A stretch of 64,000 bases of DNA from Molanna angustata (GCA_963576475.1 OY754979.1:31856278-31920277), one strand, 5' to 3'; positions 10,511 to 21,559 are shown, counted from the stretch's first letter. Translations and numbers: made by a program. Notes: generated by a model from the letters alone, not told the origin.

Positions 10511-10842
10511 ATGAAATAAATCCATGTTCAACAATCAATTTTATTTTACAATCCTCATATAATAATACATCCTGTCGTGCAGCGGATTGCGCACATATAT
10601 TATGTAAATTTACAATGATTTTATAAATCAAAATGAAAATAACAATAACGCTCCATTCCAATTCGGCCCATTTTTAGACAACAGAAAAATTTCATCAATT
10701 TTGTTTTGGCTATTTCTGTAATATATTCCTAAAGTTTTATATTTTTTTTATAAAATGTATGATAATATTATTTTCATTGAAAATATACCCACTTTAGATT
10801 TTTAAAATCAAAACATATGTGTACTATAGATATATTAAGATA

Positions 10843-11010
10843 GCTGGTGGCAGAGAGGTTAGCGCACTGGGTTAGTAATTCAGTGGCCTCGAGTTCGAAT
10901 TCTGCCACGATCAAATTTGTTCAACTATATCACAAGCATTTATGACTAGTTTAGGGAATTGAATAGGATTATAATATTATCATGTCCTTGTATGTTAAAA
11001 ACATTAGTTT
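10843..11010 (+). mobile_element. tRNA-derived SINE family 1, copy b
   Basis: The head has GGTGGCAGAGAGGTTAGCGC and CTGGGTTAGTAATTCAGTGG, B box CGAGTTCGAATTCTGCC and the body ATCACAAGCATTTATGAC. More diverged than the 39072 copy. The tail reads CATGTCCTTGTATGTTAAAA in place of the usual end. Confidence 0.75.
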
Positions 11011-11279
11011 AAAAAATATTATTTAGTAATATATTCAGAATTCTTGGTATCTTCAATTTTTCAGAACCTGAGTGAATTTTAGTTTTTGGTATAGGTATAG
11101 TTTTTAACAGATTGGCAGTTTTCGTCAATTTGAGCTCTGCGCAGTCCACGTGATTGCTTGATTCAAATTGCTCGCCGATGACTATAGTCGAGGATAGAAA
11201 AGCCAAAAAAGCCTCGGTCTTAACAAATTGCTGTTATATAGTATACGACTCATAATAGACAAACTGTAGACAAACGGTA

Positions 11280-11940
11280 GACAAACTAGATCAGTGACTA
11301 CCAAACTTTTACGCACTAACAAATTCAACAATGGCCATGGACGTGGGACCGACGATGTGTTGCTGCCCAAGGTCTGGAACCCCATGCCTGCCAGTTTGAA
11401 GCAGTGTGTATCCATCAAGGAATTCAATAAGAAAACCAAAGAATATAAATTACAAAAAAATCCTCGATGGTTGATCTAAGTGGTGGGCACGGGTTATTCC
11501 GGACTCTGTAGGGCGGAAAATTTTGTATATTATTGTTATCATTAAGATCAGAAGAAAACTTTCCTCACTTATAAATTAGCCTATTAAACTAACTTTTTTG
11601 TTTTAATTTTTTCTAGCTATAATGTATCTCTTTTTTATCTATTTGTGCTTAATTGTATCTTTTATAGTAATGTTTTTCTTTTTGATTTCTTTTTTTACAT
11701 CTTTCACTATTTTTCTATGTTGTGATCTTAGTTTCTATTGTATCTATTCATTTTAATATAAATTTCATTAAAAATATTTTTATTTTCTTATAGATTTGTA
11801 CGCCAATTTTTAATGCAGGATGTGGCCACTTGTAATAATTGGCTTACCAGTTTTGTAATAGCTTGCTCTTTTTATGGAACTATTGATGTATAATAACTTG
11901 TTAGCTGTGAGTGGTCCTTAATAATAAATAAATAAATTAA
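11280..11940 (+). pseudogene. LINE tail (CR1/Jockey group): RT C-terminus and 3' UTR
   Basis: The frame at 11294-11479 includes DDVLLPKVWNPMPASLKQCV, then SIKEFNKKTKEYKLQK. This matches the common ending LPK.WN.LP..LK....FK..LK of CR1/Jockey-group ORFs. A 450-bp 3' UTR follows and ends in AATAATAAATAAATAAATTA. Truncated 5' to the catalytic region and non-functional. The clade is uncertain. Confidence 0.65.
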
Positions 11941-12520
11941 TTAATCACAGCGAAAATCCCCTTTTAGGGGATAAGGCAAAATATCAAATATTGTAATTAT
12001 ATTTTTACTAAAAAAAATGCATTATGTTCATATTTTTTTCTTAAAAAGGCATCAAAGCATTTTATGTAATATATGAAATCGTGATAGCGTTAACACGAAA
12101 TATCAAAATGTCAAAAGTGCGTTTTTTCGTTTGGTGAGTTCTTTCTGTCTCCGTTTTGAATCTGCATGGTTTTTATTTTCATAATCCCAAAATGTTTTCG
12201 CATTTATGTATTATCAAAGCTGTATGAATAAGAGGAGTAAATATTGAATGCATGGGGTGCTTTTGGAATCGCAAAATAATTACAGACCCCCCTCCATATA
12301 AACGAAGTGAAACTTATGTTTTTTAACATGGCTACGCAGGGAACACTAGCTATTAGGATTTTGGTTCATTCTGCTCTTCCGATAAAGTGCACTACGTATC
12401 ATTAGCAAAATATTGTTCCGGATATTAAAAATACTTGAACACGTTGTAAAAATATTGTCCTATTTGTAGCTGCTCTTCAGACAACACAAGGACTACTATC
12501 AAGCATATATTTTTTATACC
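11941..12520. other. Sequence with no recognised feature
   Basis: AT-rich with no repeat partner. Leads into the 162-bp tandem repeat. Confidence 0.4.
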
Positions 12521-12534
12521 ATTGCCACTTACTT

Positions 12535-13195
12535 ACTCAACGTGTCCGGATATAAATATTGGGCCTTTCCACTCCAATACGTTGCAACAGCAATTGCCAC
12601 GTCGTTCGCCACAGCCAAGTCGTCCTCGTTACATCCCTGTACCATGTTTCGGCAGACAAGAAGATGCTTATCATCCTGGACCTCCCCACAATACTAACTT
12701 AATGTGTCCGGACATAAATATAAGGCCTTTACACTCCAACACGTTGCAGCAGCAATTGCCACGTCATTTGCCACAACCAAGTCTTCCTCGTTACATCCCT
12801 GTACCATGTTTCGGCAGACAAGAAGATGCTTATCATCCTGGACCTCCCCATAATACTAACTTAATGTGTCCGGACATAAATATTAGGTATTTCCACTCCA
12901 ACACGTTGCAGCAGCAATTGTCACGTCATTTGCCACAACCAAGTCTTCCTCGTTGCATCCCTGTACCATGTTTCGGCAGACAAGAAGATGCTTATCATCC
13001 TGGACCTCCCCACAATACTAACTTTATGTGTCCGGACATAAATATAAGGTCTTTCCACTCCAACACGTTGCAGCAGCAATTTTCAAGTCATTTGCCACAA
13101 CCAAGTCTTCCTCGTTACATCCCTGTACCATGTTTCGGCAGACAAGAAGATGGTTATCATTTTGGACCTCCCCGAAATCGCAAGATACATCTTCT
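12535..13195. repeat. 162-bp tandem repeat with 239-codon open frame
   Basis: Four units of 162 bp (54 codons), so one plus frame stays open from 12522 to 13241. Each unit reads CPDINIRPLHSNTLQQQLPR then HLPQPSLPRYIPVPCFGR and QEDAYHPGPPHNTN. On the minus strand one frame reads GEVQDDKHLLVCRNMVQGCN and then EEDLVVANDVAIAAA. This looks more like a real protein tail, possibly of a retroelement. Substitutions between units are silent and replacement alike by eye. The repeat may therefore be an amplified piece of an antisense coding tail and not a gene. Higher GC than the surroundings. Confidence 0.6.
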
Positions 13196-13214
13196 TCTCG
13201 TCCTATACCCCACC

Positions 13215-13470
13215 AGTACAATTTCTTTTTACTCCTTGTGACACCTGCACTCTACCCTACCGCTCTTTCATGTGTCGACGGTCCTAAAGTCTTCGACCTC
13301 CACTGTATTGATGAATCCAGTGTTCTTGCCTTGCCCTTTCTGGTGGCATCTCAAAGGTGATGTCATGGTCAGGAAACTTTTCTCTATATTAATCTCGCCA
13401 TCGGAGGGATGTGGTCAAACAGAGGATGTCTTGGGTCGATTTCTTGCATCTTTCTTTCAGAGTCTCTATT
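13215..13470 (+). repeat. Dispersed repeat shared with 35480-35720 (inverted)
   Basis: Blocks GTGACACC, CTCTACCCTACC, AAAGTCTTCGACCTCCACTG, CTTGCCCTTTCTGGTGGCA and ACAGAGGATGTCTTGG occur in inverse orientation at 35480-35720. One frame in each copy preserves PVFLPCPFWWHLK. The source element is unknown. A coding origin on one strand is possible but not shown. Confidence 0.55.
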
Positions 13471-13699
13471 AGCGACCTTTCTTTTGATATTTATAGGGGC
13501 AATACTATCAACCAAGAGATTCCAACAAGCCTTCATCACATCTGAATAAATATAAATAGGTGGATTTTTTACAGTTATCTACAGTTAAATAAGCCTATAT
13601 ATCTTGTAGCCACGAAGAGCAACTTTATGGCTTTCAAGACTTTCTATCTTAAATGCGGTGCACTATTATCTTCAGTATCAGTGAACAGTGAGCCAGTTG

Positions 13700-13787
13700 T
13701 GTTTTGTGTTTATAGTTTAGTACGTATTCTTCAATTATACATACAATCGCCATCGACAATTGGATCTCATGTGATACATGCAACTGG
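13700..13787 (+). mobile_element. Helitron-like element, 3'-end fragment
   Basis: Matches the last 85 bp of the 7722-8584 element: GTTTATAGTTTAGTACGTAT, ATCGACAATTGGATCTCATG, GATACATG, CAACTGG, followed by T. The 3' hairpin and the CTRG-like end are conserved, which supports this as the true element terminus. Confidence 0.6.
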
Positions 13788-14250
13788 TTTACAGAGAGAT
13801 CTTTCTGGCTTATGGTTTTTCTTCCAACACAAAAAGAATTTTCAATAAGAAACTGTAGTCGCGTCGTGTTAAAACAATCCAAAAAAATATAATATAAAAA
13901 CCGGGAATAGCGAAACGCCGCACATTTCGAGTAGAGTGGATTTCGTTCCCTAGATCCTTGTTTGTAGTGAGGCAGCAGGGCTGGATATAGGAGACCTTTT
14001 TCCCTTTTAGGTACAGACAGCATTTTTAATTACAAGAAGAGTAATTCGGGGTTAATTATTAATTAAGTTCGCTACTTCCATTAGCCCAGGCGATCAACAA
14101 GACTTATGGGGGCATCTAGGAGTTAAAACGGATAAAGTGCTAAACCAAACTGATTACACAGTACCAATCCACCTACTTACATACCAATATGTAGATAATA
14201 AATTTTCACTCTTCGTTATATTTAATGAAGATGTTCTCTATATTCTTTCT
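13788..14250. other. Sequence with no recognised feature
   Basis: No coding signal or repeat partner was found. Confidence 0.35.
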
Positions 14251-14520
14251 TAATCATCATCATCATCTTTAGCGCCCGTGGGTGTCCACAACAGGACATA
14301 CATAGGCCTCTCCTCTCCTAACACACTCCTCCCGTTCCTGTGCGATACCCATCCACTGGAATCGAACAAATCTTTTAATTTCGTCCATCCATCTATGTCA
14401 CCTATTGGCTCTTGGTCTTCACTCCACTAGACCTTTCGTCCATCTATTATCATTCATCCCTGATAATGTGTCCTGCCCATCTACATACATTTTAGCATTT
14501 TTATTCAGTCAACCGCACCT
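14250..14520 (-). pseudogene. RTE-type LINE tail, decayed
   Basis: The minus strand gives the RWAGHI block (AGATGGGCAGGACACATTAT), then GLVEW, RWMDEIKRFVRF and a QEREEC-like stretch in shifting frames, ending at a (GATGATGAT)n tract. This is the conserved C-terminal tail of RTE/BovB-like ORFs. Several frameshifts are present. Confidence 0.6.
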
Positions 14521-14715
14521 GATAATTTGGTCTGTTAGGTAGCTTCAATTTCAATAGTTTTTCCTTTAATGCCTGATTATAATTGTATGAAGATGATGAT
14601 AACTTACTTGAATATTTGTTTGCTGGTTTGATTGTCACTGGTCACATGATATTTCACTGTTCACTTTATATACATTAATTGAACATGTAATTGATGGATA
14701 TATACATACATGCCA

Positions 14716-15155
14716 TCACGCCATGTCCCTCGCGTGGTAGGCAGAGAGAACCGAATGCCACTTTTTTCTATCTTGACACACATTCATAGCCTCGTCGACA
14801 TTCAAACATCGTCTTATACATGTACGTCTGTTGTTCACCATTCTGACATTTCCGTCTTTCAAAATACCGTTCACACGGACGTGCCATCCCTTCTTTGGGC
14901 GGTCCCGACCTCTCATTCCATTCCTATCCGAAATGTATATTTTCTTCGTCAGGCGTTCCTCATTCATTCTCCCTACGTGGCCAAACCATCTCAATGTGTT
15001 CACTTTTGTTCTATTAATGATATCTTTCTATATAATACATTTTTTCTATATGTCCTCATTTCAGACCCTGTCATACATCGTCCTATTACAGATAATTCTT
15101 AGCGATCTCATTTGAACTGCATTTATTCTGTTTTCGTGCGACTTTTTTTAGTCAT
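14716..15155 (-). pseudogene. RTE-clade LINE, C-terminal RT fragment
   Basis: An uninterrupted 95-codon minus frame reads MNTLRWFGHVGRMNEERLTK, KIYISDRNGMRGRDRPKKGW and ends in LSAYHARDMA. Upstream (15005-15155) the expected SHENRINAVQMRSLR block is visible in another frame. RWFGHVGRMNEERLTKKIY is a signature of the RTE tail. It is the reference for the fragments at 493, 39355, 40375 and 41815. The catalytic RT domain is absent. Confidence 0.85.
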
Positions 15156-15359
15156 GCCACCAGTTTTTAGTCATGTCCAGGTTTTACTTGCGTACGTCAA
15201 GGTTGACACTAAGAAGAATGGCAACTTTAGCATCTTTTGATATGTTGCGATCATTCACAACTGGTCCACTGATTTTATTGGTTTTGATAATATGTATCGA
15301 CAGATGATATGTACTGTCTGGTTGATGATGCGAAAATAGGAATGATAAGGAAATGTATT
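15156..15359. other. Sequence with no recognised feature
   Basis: No coding signal. A poly-T tract precedes the MITE fragment. Confidence 0.3.
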
Positions 15360-15530
15360 GTTTTTTTTTTATTGACAAACTTTTTAACATCTCAATAGAG
15401 ACAAAGTTGGGATATTATAGAAGATCAATCAATTCAAGGCACCTACAGGGCTAACGACCTGTCATCGGCTGGTTTACGTGATTATATACTTTATGCGCGT
15501 GCGCAACGATGAACGTAATAAATGAGATCT
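15360..15530 (+). mobile_element. MITE family B, left-end fragment
   Basis: Shares CTCAATAGAGAC-AAGTTGG, AAGGCACCTACAGGGCT, CGACCTGTCATCGGCTGG and TGCGCAACG with the complete copy at 22022-22566. Only the first 150 bp is present. Confidence 0.7.
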
Positions 15531-15600
15531 CTTCTATTCGCCGTCTGGCATGGAAGGATAATCGGACTTCGTCATCTCAGGAGGCATACTTTTTTATTAC

Positions 15601-16991
15601 AGACCAACAGGTCTACTAAAAGAACAAGAAGAAGAATGTAGGAGCACACAACTGGCAACGCTAGTAACAAATTATTTCATAATTATGTTTATATTGAAAT
15701 TTAATAAACTGAAAAACGTGCAAAAGCTTAAACACGGATGTGTAGAAAAGTTTATTGAGGAATACGCTTGTGATATAACTTCTCATGATTGCATGACTGG
15801 TGTGTGTATAAAATGCAAAAATCAGAAATTTGAGATAGGTGATAACATAGATTCGCTGGCATATTTTCAATGGAAGACTGTTCATGAAGATAAAATTGTA
15901 AAAGGTGAGAAAAAGACTTTTAAGATAACAAAAAAGGTTTTAATTTCAAGTACAGTCAAAGAATTAAAAACTGCTTTAGGTAAAGACATTCCAGTCATGA
16001 AAAAACATCTCTATGGCATTTATAATCACAACAAACTGAAAAAAGAGCTGAAAGAAAACTTATCTACAAATGAGATTATGATACAAATAGACTTTTCACA
16101 AAACTATACTACCAAGTACGCAAATGAAATACAGTCCACACATTTTGCTAAAAATCAGTTGTCTATCCATACAGGTGTATACTATTCACGAAACATAAAC
16201 AATGCTTTACAATCAAGATCATTTGCTACAGTGAGTGAAAATTTAGATCACCAAGCTCATGCAGTATGGGCTCATATGAAACCGATATTAACTACAATTT
16301 TAGAAAACAAAGATACAATTAACAAAGATATATTAACACCCTTCATATCTACTCTGACGGTCCAACATCGCAATATCGCAACCGTACCAATATAAACCTT
16401 TGGATACTAACATTGATTAATGATTTCAAACAAGTAACTAAATCTACTTGGACTTTTAGTGAACCTGGACATGGTAAAGGACCTATGGACGGTGTAGGAG
16501 GATGTCTAAAAAGAACAGCCGATAGACAAATGTTGATGGGAAATGACATTAAAACAGCATTTGCAAACTTGTTCACTGAGTGTGCTATCAATGTAAAAGT
16601 GATCCCTGAAGAAGTTGTGAGTAAGGAAAAAAATAACGTACCAAAAACTTTGGATGCCATACCAGGTATTATGAACGTCACAAAAATTTCTTGGGAAAGA
16701 GGGCCAGAAGTTTTAATACAATTATATCGATATAAATATTTTTATAAGGAAATATAACTGTCCACGCTGTCTAGTCTTTTAAATGAAAGCTCAGTGGAAT
16801 CTACAGATGTTTTTATGCCTTCAATAGAATCTCCCATCTCTGAAGAGCTCATGGTTACAGATAATTTGGAAGACCTGTGGAATTTGAAGAGACACAGCAT
16901 TTATAAAAGTATTTGCTTCTCATCTTCGTCAGATGACGAAGATTTAATGACAATTTCCGTTCGTCACTCCAAGAAGCATTCCAAGAAGTGA
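15601..16991 (+). pseudogene. Broken DDE-transposase-like gene (uncharacterised family)
   Basis: Frame 1 (to 16395) has a cysteine-rich start CDITSHDCMTGVCIKCKNQK, then IMIQIDFSQNYTTKYANEIQ and LSIHTGVYYSRN. A shift near 16325-16340 moves to a frame with YSDGPTSQYRNRTN, then TWTFSEPGHGKGPMDGVGG, CLKRTADRQ. An in-frame stop at 16755 cuts off a further 78 codons (ending RHSKKHSKK). IDFSQNY, SDGPTSQY and SEPGHGKG are the conserved blocks of a large, mostly uncharacterised family of animal proteins (PTHR46601-like by my recognition). They look like D, D and E/H catalytic blocks of a transposase. TTTTTATTACAG at 15589-15600 would make a good splice acceptor. The N-terminal half is missing. Probably a transposon relic. 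Confidence 0.7.
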
Positions 16992-17143
16992 TTAAAACCA
17001 AGTTAAGTTATTTTTATGTGAAGTAAAAACCTTGTCTTTATAAATAAATATAACTGTGATTACAGCAACTGTCGTTCGTGATTTAAATTTACCCTTGCTA
17101 TAATACCCCATGATAACATTATCGTCATTCAGCAAACATACTT

Positions 17144-17514
17144 GTCATTTCGGGAACACCTAAACATTTCCGGGAACGATACTAAAAGTTCATAAAACAC
17201 ATTATACAATTTTATTTATGTTCAAAAAAGATTACATTTATGTTAAGAAACCTTAATCAAGTCCACGTAATGTAAATTTAATTAAAAATGTTACTGATAT
17301 TTTTATATTTCTTAAATTATTTACATGAATACTAGTTACTAATTTTCGTTTTAATATGTATTTTGCCTCAAAAATATTCTGTGCATGTTATTGTTTTTTT
17401 TTTGTCAGATAATATTGAGAATATACATCGAAATAATTGAATAATGCAAAAAATAACATTCCTTTAATTTTTTTGGACAATTTATTAACTTTACAAAAAC
17501 GTTCCCGAAATGAC
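17144..17514. repeat. Inverted repeat pair flanking 340 bp
   Basis: GTCATTTCGGGAAC at 17144-17157 is the exact inverse of GTTCCCGAAATGAC at 17501-17514. It lies 150 bp after the transposase-like gene. It may be the ends of a small DNA transposon, but no target duplication is clear. Confidence 0.45.
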
Positions 17515-17955
17515 GTTTTTAGCGACGGCTCTGTTTAAAAGTCAATATATTTTAAAAAATAATGAAATCTATGCTCTGCCCTATCGAGGTATTGTTAAAC
17601 ACATATATATTTACAATATTAAGTAATTATCATCATTATAACTTTTTACATTTTTTGTTGCAAAATCAATCTTGAAATTTGCCACCTTGGTGATTTTGAG
17701 CCAGGTATTCTACAATTCTACACTATTATTATTCTATGGTGTTTCTATAGAAAAATGTATTATTTTGCCCTCCCCTACTATAAATGTAGGTAATAGGTAG
17801 TATTCACCTACATTCTATCATGTATGTGCGTGTATGTATATTAATGTATTTGTGTATATTTATATAACTATGTGTATTTTAGGAGCATTTTTTTGTATTT
17901 TTTGTATTTATTTTGCATATAAATAAAGTAGACCTTGTATAGATAATAAAATATT
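17515..17955. other. AT-rich sequence, nothing recognised
   Basis: No coding signal or repeat partner found. Confidence 0.35.
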
Positions 17956-18137
17956 ATACATAAGCAATAGGATCATGCTGCAAATCAGCTGCTGGGGATC
18001 TTATCTTCCTGCAACATAGTTGAGCATGGTCCTTTTGAGTCAGAAAGGATGTTTTTCTGTATATTTCTTTTTATATGTCTGTGTTTTTGTATGTAAACTC
18101 CTTTTTCGTCTCAATAAATGTTTATTTATTTATTTAC
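17956..18137 (+). mobile_element. LINE 3' UTR with (TTTA)n end
   Basis: GCTGGGGATCTTATCTTCC, TTGAGCATGGTCCTTTTGAG and the end TCAATAAATGTTTATTTATT + TATTTA resemble CR1/L2-like LINE 3' ends. No coding part is attached. Confidence 0.4.
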
Positions 18138-18301
18138 TAACACAAATGCGATTTTTATTTAACCTCGATACAGGTTTGCACTTGTGAGCTTGAAATTTGA
18201 GATTTTTCATAAGATAAAATAAATAATTTAATTTTAAATATATATTTTTCAATGTTCTCAAAATGTAGAAATAAAGAATTTTAGATTTCAATTGAAATAA
18301 A

Positions 18302-18673
18302 TTACCAATTATTCTTTTCTTCAAAAACGTAATAAGATTTCAATTCTCGTTTGAAAATGGAATGGAATTCAAAAAACTTAATAATTGACACATTGGTTCT
18401 ATCGTTATATATGTACTTATATTCTTGAGTTCCATCGCTCTTGAAGATACCAACTTGAGCAAGAAATGTTACATTATTTAGTTGGTAAAATTTAATTACG
18501 TCTATTTCGTTATAAATAGCTGTTACATATACATACATTACTGGCGGTGAATTGTATATGTATAATTCAAATTCAAAGAAAAGTAGCTCCTGATTTTCAA
18601 CCGCAAAAATTAATTTAAAAATTCTAGCTGGTCTTGACAACGTAATTTTATCAAATAAAGCTTTTCTTAATCA
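18302..18673 (-). CDS. Unrecognised coherent ORF, possible exon or relic
   Basis: A 123-codon minus frame, open from the stop at 18671-18673 to the stop at 18302. It starts LRKALFDKITLSRPARIFKL and continues with FELYIYNS, VYVTAIYNEIDVIKFYQLNN, KSDGTQEYKYIYNDRTN and IKFFEFHSIFKRELKSYYVF. Composition is balanced (mixed charges, no low complexity, many aromatic residues), unlike the poly-T-driven ORFs around it. No ATG lies near the start; reading begins after CTTTTCTTAATC, whose inverse GATTAAGAAAAG could be a splice acceptor. It has no recognised family and no partner elsewhere in the window. It could be a host exon, a TE piece or a viral remnant. I do not assign a function. Confidence 0.35.
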
Positions 18674-19190
18674 AAGTAGTTTTATATAATACAAATAATT
18701 TAAATTTTATGAAATTATCTGGATGTAAATGAAGGTAACGTTAATAAACTGGAACGATTGTAAAATGTATAGGTATATACGCTTTATTTACAATCTAAGA
18801 AAATATGATCATGTTTCCATTTACCGAAATCTTAGCTGGCCTAAGATACGACAAAGTCGTGACATTCATTTACTTCCACTACTGTATATTAATTATATAA
18901 GAAAAGTGTTAATTTCTTGTCAAAGCATGGTCTGTCTCTTCGATCTGCTGAGCGTTCTACTTTTTTGAAGTACAATAAGCAAGACTATGGAAAACCTTAA
19001 GTGCTGATATTACGACGTCTCAATCGATTCGAAATTTGAAAAAAGATTGAAGATGTCTAATAACTCTTAATTAACACTGCCCCCCATCCTCCCTCACAAC
19101 CCGTAACTCTTTCTCTCTTCTTTCTTTATTGCTGTGATTTTACTTTTAATAATGATGAGTTTTTATCAATCTGTTTATTTTTTGTTAAAA
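18674..19190. other. Sequence with no recognised feature
   Basis: Short open frames exist but show no recognisable protein. No repeat partner was found. Confidence 0.35.
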
Positions 19191-19197
19191 CAGAAAG

Positions 19198-19850
19198 ATT
19201 CGTCGAAGAAAAACATTCGTCGAAGAAAAACAAACAAGAAGAAAAACATTCGTCGAAGCTTGCTCAAAAATGAGACAAAAACACTTATAAATGCATTCGT
19301 TGTGTCTCGGCTAGATAACTGTAATGGCATCTATGATGGATTGCCAAAGTATCAGCTCGATAGATTACAGATGGTGTTTAATGCAGCGGCAAGGCTCATT
19401 TATGGAGCGGAAAAACGATGTCACATAACTCCACTACTTAACGAATTGCACTGGTTGAAGTGTCCAGAGCGAGTTGACTACAAAATCTGCTTAACTGTGT
19501 TTAATGCTTTAAATAACCTAGCGCCACAATACATACAAGAGCTGTGTCAGAGAAAAGATCTCTCTGGGAGGCATCTCACACTTAGGTCTTCTGGATCACA
19601 GAGTACCAACTCCCTAAAGGAGTTGGACAGAGCCAATAAAGCGGCTTACTATGATCGATGCTTTGGTGTGAGTGGTCCTATAAAGTGGAATAAATTGTCT
19701 CTAGATGTCCGCAGTGCAAATAGTAAGAGCACTTTCTCTAAAGGACTGAAAACAGCTTTGTTTCGTAGAGCAATATAATATCTATCTAAATAACAGCGCC
19801 CTTGGAATGATCTTGAATCATTAAACGGCGCTATACAAATTATTATTATT
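19198..19850 (+). pseudogene. CR1-group LINE, C-terminal part of RT ORF
   Basis: From 19255 the frame reads KNETKTLINAFVVSRLDNCN, LPKYQLDRLQMVFNAAARLI, then LHWLKCPERVDYKICLTVFN and FGVSGPIKWNKLSLDVRSAN. This closely follows the 54727-55617 copy (LVNAFVISRLDYCNGIY, LHWLKVPERIKYKLC). It is the post-catalytic part of a CR1-group ORF. The upstream edge is a short tandem of CGTCGAAGAAAAACATT, where homology stops (5' truncation). It ends at 19778 and is followed by an ATTATTATTAAAG microsatellite tail. The fragment itself has no stop, but it lacks all RT catalytic motifs. Confidence 0.85.
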
Positions 19851-19906
19851 AAAGATATAAACGTATCATTATTAAAATTAATGTACCACAACAATACCAC
19901 TATAAC

Positions 19907-20225
19907 ATGCCGACCGCCGTGACACAGTTGGTAAGCCGTTCGGTTTCTGTGCAGGAGTCTTGGGTTCGATTCCCAGCAGAGGAGAAATTTATTTTAATTC
20001 ATTTCTCACGTAAATATTGCTTCTCTGGGCTGGAAACACTGGTTTGTTGGAAGAAATTGCCATACGGCAATACACTCGCCACTTGCGTAGGGTGCAAGGA
20101 AGTGTTCAGTATCTATATATGAATATTTATGACCTCACGTTGTTTTGTTTGGTTGGAAGAAATTACCTTATGTCTACAATGCACGTTTATTGCCAATAAT
20201 ATACAATTATAATGCAATTATAATT
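19907..20225 (+). mobile_element. tRNA-derived SINE family 3
   Basis: The head GACACAGTTGGTAAGCCGTT (A box) and CTTGGGTTCGATTCCCAGC (B box) is followed by AGAGGAGAAATTTATTTTAA + TTCATTTCTCACG. A long body (GGAAGAAATTGCCATACGGC) follows. A fragment with the same B-box region is at 60884-60955. The anticodon arm is not convincing, so this is a SINE and not a tRNA gene. Confidence 0.65.
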
Positions 20226-20270
20226 ATAATGCACGTTTATTGCCAATAAACGTGCATTGTACACACAATA
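20170..20270. repeat. Hairpin repeats of ATGCACGTTTATTGCC
   Basis: AATGCACGTTTATTGCCAAT occurs twice (20178 and 20231). The second is followed by AATAAACGTGCATTGT, forming a perfect hairpin. Sits at the 3' edge of the SINE. Confidence 0.6.
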
Positions 20271-20945
20271 ATGTACACGAAGTAAATAAATAAATAAATT
20301 AAATTCATGTAAAAAACTTAGCAAAATGATATTTATTTATTTTTTTAAAGACTTAATCGTTATTCACCAACTATGAAAATAAAATATGAGTTCAAAAAAA
20401 ATAACGGAAAGCTCAAAAAAGATATCCAGTATCCAGAAAATATATTAATAAATAAAAAAACAAGAGCTTACATATATTAACTAACGACTAATCAGTTTTC
20501 AGTTTTCAAGTGTTTCAAATTTTGAGAGTGTGACCATCTCTACACAAAATGTTTTCGATAAAATGACACCAACATCTGAAACAAAAAAAAAAAATTTAAA
20601 AACTTAATTAAAAAAATTTCCAAAAGAATCAAAGAAACCCAAAAATTGGGCCGATATTGCACGACGATAAAAATAAAATTTGAAATAAGTATGCCGATCT
20701 TTTGTGGAAAAGGAAATTATTATACGGGGAACCCAGTATATCCAATGACCCAATTAAAAGACTTTGAAAAAGTTACGAAAATCATTTTTGATCAATAATA
20801 CTTGTGTCATATTTTGGGCATTCATTCCTTTTTAGAAATTTGATAATTAAAATATCATATTTTAAGTTTACTGAGCTTGGGGTCACTTTGAAATATTTGG
20901 CAGTTAAAAAAATTGAAAAGCACTATTCAGATATACCTACTTCAT
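20271..20945. other. AT-rich sequence, nothing recognised
   Basis: A-rich with no coding signal. Confidence 0.35.
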
Positions 20946-21240
20946 CGTCTTATGGGATTCAAGCGAGTATTAGATATACAAATATGAAAAGAATCGAAAG
21001 AGTAGGTACTTTAGTCTTAAATCAAGAAAGTAGTATAAACACGCCGTACATAGCATATAGCGTACAGCACATACCTAGTACACAGCACACACTCTTTACA
21101 TTGTAATGAAACTTTCAGAATACAATCTCTACATGATACTGGTTGATAATCTATAATAAAAAATAACCTTGAAAAATTCGAATTCATTATTCCTCATTAC
21201 ATAATTCCTCTTGGATAAGTGAGGAGTAAAAATTGTACTG
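20946..21240 (+). repeat. Dispersed repeat family O, copy 2
   Basis: Shares AAACACGCCGTACATAGC, ATGAAACTTTCAGAATACAA, GTTGATAATCTATAATAAAA and GATAAGTGAGGAGTAAAAAT with copies at 2280, 37572 and 47745. It shows the uninterrupted site GTGAGGAG used by the hAT-type MITE in the 37.6-kb copy. Confidence 0.6.
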
Positions 21241-21448
21241 TGTTTTTCAGACAGAATTTTTTTATTCTTTGTTCAGTAAGAAAATAAAAATCAAATCAAT
21301 GACCCGTCTCAGAACAGGTTTTTCTAGTAAGACGGGGAACGAAAACTGTTTTGTCATTCATGTATTTTTGTACAATAAACGTCGGGTTGCTGGCGCTGAA
21401 ACTGAAACTGAATTTCATTTTCAATCTCCACTGCCACGTAATGGTGTA

Positions 21449-21502
21449 AAGTAAATTGATGGTCGAACACACAACTCGTTCAACCATCGATCAATTTAAT
21501 TA
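21449..21502. repeat. Imperfect hairpin
   Basis: TAAATTGATGGTCGAAC and GTTCAACCATCGATCAATTTA pair across a short loop. No known function. Confidence 0.5.
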
Positions 21503-21559
21503 TTCATACAAAGTATACAAAGAAGATTGTTGAATTATCGAATTCTTCATACAAAGTAG

